64,000 nt of DNA from Bacillota bacterium. GTDB taxonomy: Bacteria > Bacillota_A > Clostridia > Lachnospirales > Lachnospiraceae. Positions 7,649-17,306 of this stretch are shown here, one piece after another. The notes below the pieces were generated by a model. The model saw only the letters and a program-made list of their open reading frames with translations, had not been told where the DNA came from and made no database searches. The stretch is taken from positions 9,251-73,250 of the forward strand of contig JAEZTQ010000071.1 in the NCBI GenBank assembly GCA_023443625.1. The letters are read 5' to 3'. Position numbers and translations under genes: made by a program. The first letter of the stretch is position 1, and each line of letters begins with the position of its first letter.

Positions 7649-10171
7649 TTATTTGAACTTCTTATATCCACTTGCCTTTAACTTCAAAATATTTGCTTTA
7701 CAAATATCTTTAGAAGGACCTTTAACTATAATCGTCTTCTTACAACCCTTAAATGCATCCTTTGAAACTTGACTTAACTTTGCATTTACCGTTAATGTTG
7801 ATAAGTTCTCACAATTATTAAATGCTGAAGAAGGTATTGTTTTTATGTATTTATTTAATGAAATTGAAGTTGCCTTCGCATTCATAAATACTTTAGGACC
7901 TATTGAAGTAACTGTATACTTTCCGCCACTATTCACTACTGTGCCGGCATTTACTGATAGGTTCTTTGCTTTAAGACCATTTTGGCTTAAGCCAATTAAT
8001 TGAACTGTACCATTTTCTGAAGAAGTAGCTGTTTTTGTTATTTTATATTTGTAGTTACCAGAAGTAAATGTTTTGTTCTTCTCTAGACCTACGAATTTTG
8101 GGTTTGTATCTACTCCAGATAAAGTTATTTTTGTCTCAGGATCAACATAAGAACCATCCGCAATATCTTTTTTCACTTTACTTAAGCCTGAAATCTTAAA
8201 TGATATCTCTATCTTATTAGAAGGTAATACTAACTTTTGATCTACATTTTCTCCCTGTAACGGTAGTTTAATATTAGTATCTTTTTCGTACGTATTGATA
8301 GCCATAAAGTGATAGTATTTCTCACTACTCTTTAAGCCTAAATCAACATTTTTCTTCACTGTTTTGTCATCAAACTTAATTGTTGCATTTGTTACTTTAA
8401 TACCTGAATATTTGCTCGTACTTAGGTCAGTAGATATTCCTAACATATTGAATTTAACAGCTCCAGATAAATTAATTCCATCAATACTTACTGTATATTC
8501 ACCATCTTTATTAATAAGGATATCTTTAACAACCGTTGTTTCAGGTACTTCTTTTCCAGCTGCTTGAATATATTCCCATGATTTATCCGTAGGTCCCATT
8601 TCACTTCTTGCAGAATAAGGATTACGATAATCCCAGGTACTAGTTTGGTAGAACAAGTATACATGTACACCATCTCTTTGTTCCCAGATCTCCTCGTCGA
8701 TATACTTTGCTACCGTTCTAGAAACTACTGCATTGGGATCTCCTCCCGAGATTGTTTTAACACTGGTGTCACCTTTTGCATTATTAATGGTATTATAAAA
8801 TATTGCTATATCCTTAAAGTTGATCTTTGCTTTCTCACGGTCAAAATATGCACCTGTATCCCATAAACAAGGTACTGCGGCAACTTTCTTTGCCGCTGTA
8901 AATGTGTCATACATCCATTGAGTAACACTAGAGGAAACTTTCCTAGGTTCGCATACACCGGTCTCTCCAATAATAATACCATAATCACTAAACTTTGCTA
9001 GTTTAGCAAAATTCACTTTTAATTCTTTCTGTTCTTTCACTGTATAGTCACCGGATCCCAAACAGAAATCGGAAGGAGTATAATAATGTACGGATAAGAA
9101 CAACTTGCTAGTACCATTTTCTTTTGAATCAGTAGGCATTTTAAATCTCTTATCTGTAGTCATCGTAATATCTGTATTATATCCAGGAATCAGCAAATGT
9201 CTATATGCATTGTTACCACCTGTGGCACGTACAACATCTACAAACTTCTGATTGATAGCATTTGTCAGCGTATAACATTCATCTTCTGTAAGGTTACCAC
9301 CGATACCTACTTCTTTCGGGTCCTTTGAAGCGATAAAACCATTTGAACAGATAGGATCATTTAAACGATCTCCAAGCTCTTCATTAGCTCCTTCAAAAAT
9401 TAAATGATCCGAATAGTTATTAAAACGAGTACTGATCTGTTTCCAATAAGATTCGTATCTTGCCCATGCAGCATCTCGCATCTCCTGATTAGCTACTTTT
9501 TTACCGTCAACCATCTTGCATGCACCAAACTGTCCCCACCAGCCGCTGTCCCAATGATTATTAATAATTACATACATGCCTTTATTCAATGCATAGTTAA
9601 CGATTTCTTCTACTCTTCCTAAGTATTGCTCCTCAATTGTATAGGTAGGATCATTATCCTTTACCATGTTAGACCATGCTACAGGGATGCGGATTGTATT
9701 AATACCATAGGAATGTACAGTGTCTATGTAAGCTTGTGAAGTAATCTTTGCTGCTGCACCACGCCATGATAACTCGAACCTAGTAGGATCGGTACAAGTC
9801 TCTTTATCTGTCATAGATAAAGTTCCTTCCATCGTATTACCCAGGTTAATTCCAGCACCCATCTCATTTTGGGCTAACTCCTTAGATGTCATTTCTTTTC
9901 TCATCAGACCGTTGTCTTTTACCTTTAAAGGACCTTGCTTACTTCTGCCCGCGATGATAACTTCTCTTTCAGGACCAATATTAGATGTGTCGTCCCAATT
10001 CAGCTTAAAATCTCCAATATCTTTCGCACTCAATACTTTTGTAAGTGAAGTATTATCAGTTGTCGCCGCACTAGACTGAACACTTCCAGCTATTGTTGAT
10101 CCAATACCAGTAGCTACCATAGTCAAACTCATGCATATAGCAAAAAATGTTTTCATTCTTTTTTTTCTCAT
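7649..10171 (-). CDS. Secreted multidomain GH5 endoglucanase
   Basis: An 840-residue secreted enzyme, probably an endo-beta-1,4-glucanase or mannanase. The start chosen (ATG, AGGAG seven bases ahead) gives a basic signal peptide at about 1-37; a GTG two codons earlier is less likely. The GH5 barrel spans about 100-465, with NNHWD at 204-208, the acid/base in GANEE (Glu264), the nucleophile in IIGETG (Glu403) and CLWDTG at 435-440. A module at about 504-668, beginning VYLFYQTSTWDYRNP and including DGEYTVSIDGINLSG, is homologous to the exported protein at 44218-45054. The last 140 residues (SIGPKVFMNAKATSISL, TIPSSAFNNCENL) look like BspA-type leucine-rich repeats, possibly for binding. The gene is monocistronic. 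Confidence 0.9.
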   Translation of the reverse strand: MRKKRMKTFFAICMSLTMVATGIGSTIAGSVQSSAATTDNTSLTKVLSAKDIGDFKLNWDDTSNIGPEREVIIAGRSKQGPLKVKDNGLMRKEMTSKELAQNEMGAGINLGNTMEGTLSMTDKETCTDPTRFELSWRGAAAKITSQAYIDTVHSYGINTIRIPVAWSNMVKDNDPTYTIEEQYLGRVEEIVNYALNKGMYVIINNHWDSGWWGQFGACKMVDGKKVANQEMRDAAWARYESYWKQISTRFNNYSDHLIFEGANEELGDRLNDPICSNGFIASKDPKEVGIGGNLTEDECYTLTNAINQKFVDVVRATGGNNAYRHLLIPGYNTDITMTTDKRFKMPTDSKENGTSKLFLSVHYYTPSDFCLGSGDYTVKEQKELKVNFAKLAKFSDYGIIIGETGVCEPRKVSSSVTQWMYDTFTAAKKVAAVPCLWDTGAYFDREKAKINFKDIAIFYNTINNAKGDTSVKTISGGDPNAVVSRTVAKYIDEEIWEQRDGVHVYLFYQTSTWDYRNPYSARSEMGPTDKSWEYIQAAGKEVPETTVVKDILINKDGEYTVSIDGINLSGAVKFNMLGISTDLSTSKYSGIKVTNATIKFDDKTVKKNVDLGLKSSEKYYHFMAINTYEKDTNIKLPLQGENVDQKLVLPSNKIEISFKISGLSKVKKDIADGSYVDPETKITLSGVDTNPKFVGLEKNKTFTSGNYKYKITKTATSSENGTVQLIGLSQNGLKAKNLSVNAGTVVNSGGKYTVTSIGPKVFMNAKATSISLNKYIKTIPSSAFNNCENLSTLTVNAKLSQVSKDAFKGCKKTIIVKGPSKDICKANILKLKASGYKKFK

Positions 10172-10541
10172 ATACACTCTCCTCTCATAAATAAGTTTGT
10201 AGCCTGAATGGAAAAGTACCCATTCATCTTAATATCCATTGAGTTCTTTTTCATTTGCTTCTTGACACATTACCAACATATTATAAATATAGCATAAATT
10301 GGATAGAAGATTAAATAACTATATGGACAGCTTTTAGCACAAATGTGACAGCACCCATCTTTGGAAGTTAGCACCATATTTCTCTTTGTGACGTTCCACA
10401 TACCAATCCCGGCAAGCTTGCAATTATTTACTATTTGAACTAAGACATTGATCCTTCGCACATCGATTGACCAGATTATATGCTAGTACCTCCTTGTCTT
10501 TCGGTTTTTGTGGAAACCAAATACAAGGAGGTTTTATAACA
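10172..10541. other. Intergenic stretch with one hairpin
   Basis: Just downstream of the CODH-like gene is a hairpin (about 10485-10532): ACCTCCTTGT pairs with ACAAGGAGGT around an inner GGTTT/AAACC stem. It lacks a clear T-run on the minus strand. A plus-strand TTGACA at 10262 has no downstream gene. A 63-codon cysteine-containing minus-strand frame lacks support and is not called. The GH5 ribosome binding site lies at the left end. Confidence 0.5.
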
Positions 10542-12455
10542 TTACTGAAGCCCTAAGCCTTTTCGCTTTGTAATAATATGAGCCTCTATATTATTAGCAA
10601 CTTCCACCGGATCATCGCCAAGTGCAACCTTTCCTCCGGTTAATTCTTCCACTTCTTGGGTTAAGAGCTTTGCCAGATTAGGGGCACCGGTGATAAAAGG
10701 TGTAGGAGACAGATGTGTATAAGCACCATACGCCACTGCAAAAATTCCATCAATGGTAGCTTTTTGCTCCATCCATTCCGGTGCGGTTACTGCAATTGGA
10801 AGCTGTGGTATATCTACGTCCAAATGGTCTGCCAGCGCAGTAACCAACATAGAGATTCTTCCTGTATCAGTACAGGTTCCAAAACTCAATACCGGGGGAA
10901 TCTTTAATAATCCGCAGACTGCCTTGAGTCCATCTCCTGCCAAGTCAGCTGCTTCTATACTACACAAGCCGGCGACCTCCAGACCGTGATTACCACATCC
11001 GCCTGCAACTACCAATATATCCCTCTTAATTAATTCCTTCGTGAGATTTACTGTATTCCAATCATGAGGGCCATTTCTTAAAGTAGCACAGTTAGCCAAG
11101 GCAACTACTCCCTTGATTTTACCTGCTACAATTACTTCAACCAAGGGATCAAGCTTATTACCTAAAACATTTAAAACAGCCTCTGTGGAAAATCCAGCAA
11201 GTGCTTTTTGAATTCTTTTAGGAACATGGGGCTTGACTTTGTTATGGCGTTTAGTAAAGTTTTCGATTCCCAGATCAATTAACCTTTCTGACATCTCATT
11301 TGCTTTATTCGGGTAATATGGCATCTTTTCCTGAATTCGCGGAACTCCGATGATGGTACTGATGGCAACCAAAGTCACCTGATATTTTTCAGCGTAGGAA
11401 TCAATGGCCGGTGGTGAGCAATTCTCTTCCATAGCTAGAACATCCACTGCACCAGTAGCAAGCATTGGCTCTATCGCCAGCCAGTTTCCCATTAACCCGA
11501 CAAATACTTCATCCATAGGATATCTTTGTAGAAGCTCCTGCCCGGTTTCAATTGAACCTATAACTCTGATACCTTTGGCACCTACGGCTCTTCCTTTTTC
11601 CTGATACATAGGATCTCTGAGTTTTTCAATGGTTAATGCGCCAATCCAGGGTTGATGCCCGTTAAATACGATATTTATATAATCCGGATCAAATATTCCA
11701 AGATCAGTATTAACCTCATGAGGGGTAGGAGTACCGAAGATTATGTCCTGTACCATTTCAAGACCAATCTGGGAGTTATATATAGTTGCTAAGCCTAAAC
11801 GTAATGCCTTTATTGCCAAGGAAACATAATCACCATCAACATTTGTGAGAGAACTCGCCACACAGTTTTGCTCCTCATGAACTGTTCCGGCAGGGTAAAT
11901 ATGGATCTTTTTCCATACTTCTTTACGCTTTTTAGGAGCAAAGGCCTCAACCATAATATTTGGTTCTTCAATACCGATATGTTGTTGAGCTTCTAAGAGA
12001 TCAGCCAATTGAACAGCTAGTTGATTAATATCCTGCTTGTTATCAATTCCCACCTTCTCACACATCCAGCGCAGTTTGCTTTCGTCCTTGATTTTAAAAG
12101 GGGATTTGCCCTCTCCAATGGACTTTAACGTTCTAAATGCCTCGTAAGCATGATGACTATAGGTACCGGCACCGAGAGTATTCTGAATTAACAGTTTTCT
12201 CATTGCGTTTGCATCTGGTCCTATCCCACAAACACCTTTGTCAATACCGCTTTTTTCACTCCATCTACATGGTCCATGGGAACAAAGCTGGCAACTTAAT
12301 CCTTCAAGGCAGAATTTACATCGAATTCTTTCCTGCTGGGCATAACGGTCGAACACATTGGTCATTCCGTCTTCTCTGATTCTTATTAACATTTCTTCAA
12401 CAGAGTCATGATAACTTACACGCCCCTCCGTTTTTTCATAGATTGCTTCAGCCAT
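10542..12455 (-). CDS. CODH-fold protein lacking one C-cluster cysteine (CooS-V type)
   Basis: 637 residues with the full fold of anaerobic Ni,Fe CO dehydrogenases. The start follows AAGGAAG; an upstream in-frame start is weaker. Cys46-x2-Cys49 is a CX2C D-cluster, the form known to hold [2Fe-2S]. Cys55, Cys58, Cys63 and Cys76 fit the B-cluster. Most active-site positions are kept: His267, Cys346, Cys456, Cys487, Cys528 and Lys565. But the usual CCTGNE segment reads IETGQE, so Glu303 replaces the cysteine equivalent to Cys295 of CODH-II. Glutamate at this position is typical of hybrid cluster proteins and of deviant CooS proteins reported to carry an Fe/S/O cluster without CO activity. No CooC, CooF or acetyl-CoA synthase gene is adjacent. 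Automated naming would call it cooS; I would not. Confidence 0.88.
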   Translation of the reverse strand: MAEAIYEKTEGRVSYHDSVEEMLIRIREDGMTNVFDRYAQQERIRCKFCLEGLSCQLCSHGPCRWSEKSGIDKGVCGIGPDANAMRKLLIQNTLGAGTYSHHAYEAFRTLKSIGEGKSPFKIKDESKLRWMCEKVGIDNKQDINQLAVQLADLLEAQQHIGIEEPNIMVEAFAPKKRKEVWKKIHIYPAGTVHEEQNCVASSLTNVDGDYVSLAIKALRLGLATIYNSQIGLEMVQDIIFGTPTPHEVNTDLGIFDPDYINIVFNGHQPWIGALTIEKLRDPMYQEKGRAVGAKGIRVIGSIETGQELLQRYPMDEVFVGLMGNWLAIEPMLATGAVDVLAMEENCSPPAIDSYAEKYQVTLVAISTIIGVPRIQEKMPYYPNKANEMSERLIDLGIENFTKRHNKVKPHVPKRIQKALAGFSTEAVLNVLGNKLDPLVEVIVAGKIKGVVALANCATLRNGPHDWNTVNLTKELIKRDILVVAGGCGNHGLEVAGLCSIEAADLAGDGLKAVCGLLKIPPVLSFGTCTDTGRISMLVTALADHLDVDIPQLPIAVTAPEWMEQKATIDGIFAVAYGAYTHLSPTPFITGAPNLAKLLTQEVEELTGGKVALGDDPVEVANNIEAHIITKRKGLGLQ

Positions 12456-12598
12456 AGTATCTTCCTTTCTGATATTAATAAACACACATAATATAATGTG
12501 CATAATTTATATAAAATATTTCGTAGGGGTGCTGAAGACGCAAAACTATATCCGGGGACGATCATCCCTCCATTAATATTTATTTCAATCTTTTACTA

Positions 12599-13651
12599 CT
12601 ACCCAAATAGCATTGATATCAGGTCTTGATTAAGAACACGATTGTTTTTATCTACGATGCCAAAATCCATTTCTTTATAGTTCCAATATGCATAACCAAT
12701 TCCATATTCCTTAAATAACTCCACCACATCCTTTACATATGCATTTATGTCTTTCAAATCGGCATTATTAATCACACCAAATTCGCCGCAATACAAATTA
12801 TAGCCTGAATATTGACAAAATGTTTTTGCACCTACTAATACTCTTTCTAATAATTCTTTATTAATGTTTTTTTCTAAGGCAAACCATCTATACTTATCTA
12901 AGTAATTAGGATTTTCACATAAAAAATCAGCAAAATTATCAATTGTATCGGGATAGTGAACCGTGTGATTGTATTTCATCATATCTTCACTAAAATGTGC
13001 TTTTTGATGAGTAAAAATTTGTGGCTCATAAAAATGAAAATTATAAACGATCTTATCATCACTAACAAGATCCAAAGATTTTAATTCAAATACACTATTT
13101 TGGTCATTACTTCCAACCAATATGTAATGATTTTTATCAATGTTCCGAATTTCTTTAATAATATCTTTATACAAACGGTTCCATAAATATCCTTGAGATG
13201 CATCACTAATCTCATTTATTAATTCATACATTATTTCTGGTTTCTTTTTTGTGGCATATCTATTTGCTATTCTTTTCCATACCTCTATTAATCTTTGTTG
13301 AAGTTTCTCTTCACTTAAGAGTGGTATCACCTTCTGCATTTGGCCATACTCATGTCCTTCAATATGGTGAACATCTAAAATAATATTAATTCCAAAATCC
13401 TCACACCATTGAATACATTCATCGATATAGTAAAAGTTCTCTTCACATTTTTCTTCGAGTAACAGTTCTCCATTAATTGATAATCTAATATGGTCTGCTC
13501 CCCACTTAGCAATTTGCTCAATATCTTGGATGGTGATAAAGCTTTTAAAATGCTTCATTCTCTGCTCGTATGCAAATTCTCCATTTTCATTGACATCATA
13601 TTGTGCTAGCCATCCTCCAACATTAATTCCCTTCTTAAAGTTCTCTAACAT
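12599..13651 (-). CDS. Intracellular GH5 glycosidase
   Basis: A 350-residue TIM-barrel enzyme without a signal peptide, so it should act on imported oligosaccharides. The opening KGINVGGWLAQY is typical of GH5 exo-acting enzymes. His95 and His96 lie in LDVHHIEGH, the acid/base is in ELINEI (Glu147) and the nucleophile in YCGEFG (Glu290). It is the last gene of a run transcribed from the YesMN regulators through an ABC importer; AGAGGAGGA precedes the ATG 52 bp after the permease gene. This position says the importer brings in beta-linked gluco- or manno-oligosaccharides. The exact substrate cannot be read from sequence. Confidence 0.85.
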   Translation of the reverse strand: MLENFKKGINVGGWLAQYDVNENGEFAYEQRMKHFKSFITIQDIEQIAKWGADHIRLSINGELLLEEKCEENFYYIDECIQWCEDFGINIILDVHHIEGHEYGQMQKVIPLLSEEKLQQRLIEVWKRIANRYATKKKPEIMYELINEISDASQGYLWNRLYKDIIKEIRNIDKNHYILVGSNDQNSVFELKSLDLVSDDKIVYNFHFYEPQIFTHQKAHFSEDMMKYNHTVHYPDTIDNFADFLCENPNYLDKYRWFALEKNINKELLERVLVGAKTFCQYSGYNLYCGEFGVINNADLKDINAYVKDVVELFKEYGIGYAYWNYKEMDFGIVDKNNRVLNQDLISMLFG

Positions 13652-13703
13652 ATCGTCCTCCTCTTATCAACACGAGAATGTTCCTTAAACATTCGTTTTA
13701 TGT

Positions 13704-14591
13704 TTATTCTTTTACGGCGCCAATTACAATTCCACTAGTTAAATATTTTGAAATAAACGGATAAATAATTAATAATGGTAATACCCCTACTACTGCAACT
13801 GCCATTTTAATCGCATCTGTTGGTATTGTTAGCCCAGCAGTTAACTTCATACTGCTTGATAAACTACTCTGTAAATACATAGTTTCCATTAACATACGAT
13901 TTAATAGAACCTGGATTGAATATAGTTTTTCATCACTAACATAATACAGTCCATTAAGCCAATCATTCCAATAACTTAAAGAAACAAAAAGCCCTAAGGT
14001 TGCAATAATAGGTTTTGAAATAGGTAAAACTATTTTTGCCAAAATGCCTAATTCACTTGTTCCATCTATTTTAGCTGCTTCTATTATAGCCTCTGGTATA
14101 CTGCTTGTAAAATAACTTCTTGCCATAATTACATAGAACCCATTCATTAATAGATTTGGAACAATTAGTGCAATAATTGTGTTTTTAATATGGAAGGTCT
14201 GTGTCCACATGATATAAGTTGGTACCAATCCTCCACTAAAAAGTAATGTAAAAAATAGAAGAAAGCTGAAAAAATTTCTTCCTGGTAAATCTTTTCTAGA
14301 TAAAGGATATGCAAATAGTATTGATATCGTCAAATTAGCTGCTGTACCTAATAGCAAAACAGCAATGGAAACCCCATATGCTTTTATAATATTGCTAGAA
14401 CCATTAAAAATATATTTATATGCTGTAAAATCCAATTCTTTCGGTATGAATGAATAGCCATAGTTTATAATTCCACTTTGGCTATTAAGTGACGAACCAA
14501 TCAGTAGAAAAAATGGACAAAGACAAAATACTGCTACAAGAATCATTATTAAATTAGCTATATGTTGAAATGCTTTATCTCTCTTAACCAT
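13704..14591 (-). CDS. ABC sugar transporter permease, LplC/YtcP type
   Basis: A 295-residue inner-membrane permease with about six hydrophobic segments. The cytoplasmic EAA loop reads EAAKIDGTSELGILAKIVLP near 180-200, the contact site for the ATPase. The family partners a second permease (the gene just upstream, 15 bp away) and a lipoprotein receptor. No ATPase gene is in the operon; such Firmicute importers usually share an MsmX-type ATPase encoded elsewhere. GAGAGGGA precedes the start. Confidence 0.88.
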   Translation of the reverse strand: MVKRDKAFQHIANLIMILVAVFCLCPFFLLIGSSLNSQSGIINYGYSFIPKELDFTAYKYIFNGSSNIIKAYGVSIAVLLLGTAANLTISILFAYPLSRKDLPGRNFFSFLLFFTLLFSGGLVPTYIMWTQTFHIKNTIIALIVPNLLMNGFYVIMARSYFTSSIPEAIIEAAKIDGTSELGILAKIVLPISKPIIATLGLFVSLSYWNDWLNGLYYVSDEKLYSIQVLLNRMLMETMYLQSSLSSSMKLTAGLTIPTDAIKMAVAVVGVLPLLIIYPFISKYLTSGIVIGAVKE

Positions 14592-14606
14592 ATCTTATTT
14601 CCCTCT

Positions 14607-15533
14607 CTAAAATAAAGCTGAATCCTTATCCATTTTACGTACTACAAAATTAGCTAATAATACTGTAATAAATCCAACTATTGATTGATAAACACCCGCT
14701 GCTGACGACATTCCTAGTGAATTAGCTGATTTAAGTCCTCTGTAAACATAGGTGTCTATTGTATTTGTTACATCGATTAGGGAACTGCTATTCATTGGTA
14801 CTTGATAGAATAATCCAAAATCCGATCTAAATATATTACCAATTGCCATCAATGCCATAATAATTACTGTTGTTCTTACCATTGGAAGGGTGATTCTGCT
14901 AACTCGTTGCCATCGACTTGCTCCATCAATTGTCGCTGCTTCATAATAAACTGGATCTAGTCCTACGATAGATGCATAATAGATTACACAGTTATATCCC
15001 AGCCATTTCCATTGATTAACAATGGTTAATATAAATGGCCAATACCCTGATTCTGAATACCAGGATATTTTTTCCCTTCCCAAGGACTTTAATAGCGTAT
15101 TATTAACAAAGCCCGTATCCGTACTAAGAAATGCGTAAACAATATAACTTACTACAACGATAGAAATCATATAGGGAAGCAAGAATATTGTTTGATATGT
15201 TCTTTTTCCCCTTTTTGATTTTATTTCATCAAGCAATAGTGCTAAAAACATTCCAACAATCATGCTAATTACTATAAACGCCAGATTATATAATAGAGTG
15301 TTACGAATAATAATCCATGAATCCTTTGTACTGAACAAAAATTCAAAATTATTCCATCCCACAAAGGGACTCTTCCACATTCCTTTTTGATAATTATACT
15401 TTTTAAATGCAATAACAATTCCACTCATAGGTATGTAATTATTAATTAGTAGGTACAATAGACCCGGAATCATCATTGCATATAATGATAAAAATTTATA
15501 TATTCTTTTAATTAGCCTTCGTTTCGTTTTCAT
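14607..15533 (-). CDS. ABC sugar transporter permease, LplB type
   Basis: A 308-residue permease with an N-terminal membrane segment at about 12-32 and the characteristic early motif NNYIPMSGIVIAFKKYNY. The EAA loop is EAATIDGASRWQRVSRITLP near 198-217. It forms a heterodimer with the next gene product and receives substrate from the lipoprotein encoded 73 bp upstream. The order receptor-LplB-LplC is the standard one for complex-carbohydrate importers regulated by YesMN in this group. Confidence 0.9.
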   Translation of the reverse strand: MKTKRRLIKRIYKFLSLYAMMIPGLLYLLINNYIPMSGIVIAFKKYNYQKGMWKSPFVGWNNFEFLFSTKDSWIIIRNTLLYNLAFIVISMIVGMFLALLLDEIKSKRGKRTYQTIFLLPYMISIVVVSYIVYAFLSTDTGFVNNTLLKSLGREKISWYSESGYWPFILTIVNQWKWLGYNCVIYYASIVGLDPVYYEAATIDGASRWQRVSRITLPMVRTTVIIMALMAIGNIFRSDFGLFYQVPMNSSSLIDVTNTIDTYVYRGLKSANSLGMSSAAGVYQSIVGFITVLLANFVVRKMDKDSALF

Positions 15534-15606
15534 TATAAGCCTTTCTTACTATAACAATATTTTTAATAAGAAAGGGAGAAAACTCTCCCTCACTTATTAG
15601 GCATAT

Positions 15607-17145
15607 TTACTTGTTCGCTGCCAACCACTCATCCAACTGACGTTGTTTCTCAGCTAGAATCTTCTGAATTCCTGCCCCTTCAAATTCTTTCTCCAGTTTG
15701 GGAAATATCTCTTCTGGATTTAGTTCTCCAGTATCTAGACCATTTCTATATTTTTCTAACACCGTATTACATGCTACTATTTCATTCTCTACTGATGAAC
15801 TATCCCATGTAAAGCCTTTTGCTGGCGATTGAACAGCTTCTTTATTAAATTGTACTGTTTCATCCCATATGGTTGCACCGTCTGTTACCCATTTGTATGA
15901 AATTAATTCATTAGGCCACATCCAAGCATCCATTGCATATGTAATATTAGTAGAATCTACTCCATCCGCAAAATCAATAACACCATTCTCTGCATCGATT
16001 ACTTTATAATTTTTTCCCTCAACACCATAAATAAAAATATTTGCAAGTTCTGGATTAATGTACATTTCATTTAAAATTTGCATTGCTCTTTCAGGCTGTT
16101 CAGAAGTATATGGGATATACCAAAGATTGTTTAAATTAGATGTAGTCGAATATGCTGGTACAACATTAATTACAGTAATATCCTTGTCTGTACCTCTTTC
16201 CCATTGTCCTTCAATGCCTGGTTTTGTATCAGTCAAATAAGAAAATGCTTTACCTGCAGATATTAGGTTAGATGCCGTCTCTGAATTAATCGTAGGGTCT
16301 GCCATCATTAGCCCATTTTTTACCCATTGATGTCTTACCTCAACAGTTTTCTTATAAGTATCAGAAGTCCACCAATTAACAATATTGGTATCCGAAACAA
16401 GTGCATTTTCTAATACACCAAAATCTTTTCCAAGCCAGTCTACTGCTGACAAATAATTTCCCATAGTTCCAAAATCCGAGCATATTGGATACATATCTGG
16501 ATATTTTTCTTTGACTTTTGCTAATAGATTAGTTAGGTCTTCTTCATTTTTAACAGACTTATAATCATAATCAATAGATTCTAGCACTTCTGTTAACATA
16601 GCGACGCCGTATCCACATGCTAGCTCTTTATTATTACGGACTCCATAAACTTGACCATTTACAGAAGAACAAGCCCAATCCTCTTCACTGATTTCCTTTA
16701 ACATATCCTGCCCGTAATTAGCCAGCAAATTGTCTAGTGGCAAAATTTGTCCATTTCTTGCTGCCGTACTTACACTTAACCATAAGCTAGCCATTAGGTC
16801 AATTTTTTCACCAGATGCCAACATTAATTGTACTTGATCTTCCCATTCACCAAAGCCATAACGTACAATTTCTATACTCGTATTAAACTTAGGAACTGTA
16901 ATTTTATTTGCTTCTTCCGCAACAGCTGCACATGCCTCAGCACTTCCTTCATCAGCAACTACAATCTTTACAACATATGGTTCTTGTGTGGAAAAATCTG
17001 TGTTAAAATCATCTGTCTCTACCTGCTTAGGCTGCTCTTGATTTGCTTTACCAGCGGATGGAGTATCTGTTTCTTTGGCACCACAGCCAACTAGTGCCCC
17101 AACTAAAGTAATACATAAAATGAGTGCTATTAATTTCTTATTCAT
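15607..17145 (-). CDS. Sugar-binding lipoprotein of the ABC importer
   Basis: A 512-residue extracellular solute receptor. The signal peptide ends in the lipobox LVGC (Cys21), which anchors it to the membrane, followed by an acidic, Gln/Pro-rich linker. The rest is a type-1 or type-2 periplasmic-binding fold of the large (about 500-residue) family that goes with LplB/LplC. Aromatic residues such as DAWMWPNEL and the C-terminal QRQLDEWLAANK are typical. GAGGAGG precedes the start. It should bind oligosaccharides, probably the substrate of the GH5 enzyme at the operon end. Confidence 0.9.
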   Translation of the reverse strand: MNKKLIALILCITLVGALVGCGAKETDTPSAGKANQEQPKQVETDDFNTDFSTQEPYVVKIVVADEGSAEACAAVAEEANKITVPKFNTSIEIVRYGFGEWEDQVQLMLASGEKIDLMASLWLSVSTAARNGQILPLDNLLANYGQDMLKEISEEDWACSSVNGQVYGVRNNKELACGYGVAMLTEVLESIDYDYKSVKNEEDLTNLLAKVKEKYPDMYPICSDFGTMGNYLSAVDWLGKDFGVLENALVSDTNIVNWWTSDTYKKTVEVRHQWVKNGLMMADPTINSETASNLISAGKAFSYLTDTKPGIEGQWERGTDKDITVINVVPAYSTTSNLNNLWYIPYTSEQPERAMQILNEMYINPELANIFIYGVEGKNYKVIDAENGVIDFADGVDSTNITYAMDAWMWPNELISYKWVTDGATIWDETVQFNKEAVQSPAKGFTWDSSSVENEIVACNTVLEKYRNGLDTGELNPEEIFPKLEKEFEGAGIQKILAEKQRQLDEWLAANK

Positions 17146-17306
17146 ACTATTCCTCCTCTAACTCCCTTTCTCAATGTTTTTTGTTACAAATCCATATTAT
17201 CTTTTTATAGCAGAACTTTCTTTTAAATAAATACAATCCTTTTTCATTTTTGTACACGTAGAAAAATCCCTTCTTTGTATCTCTCCAAAGAAAGGGATTA
17301 TGTTTC

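Noticed and set aside
10270..10461. 63-codon cysteine-rich minus-strand frame between the GH5 and CODH-like genes
   Set aside because: No ribosome binding site, poor composition and no family resemblance; considered chance.
10542..12455. Plain call as catalytic CO dehydrogenase of the acetyl-CoA pathway
   Set aside because: An essential cluster cysteine is replaced by Glu and no acetyl-CoA synthase, CooC or CooF gene is near.
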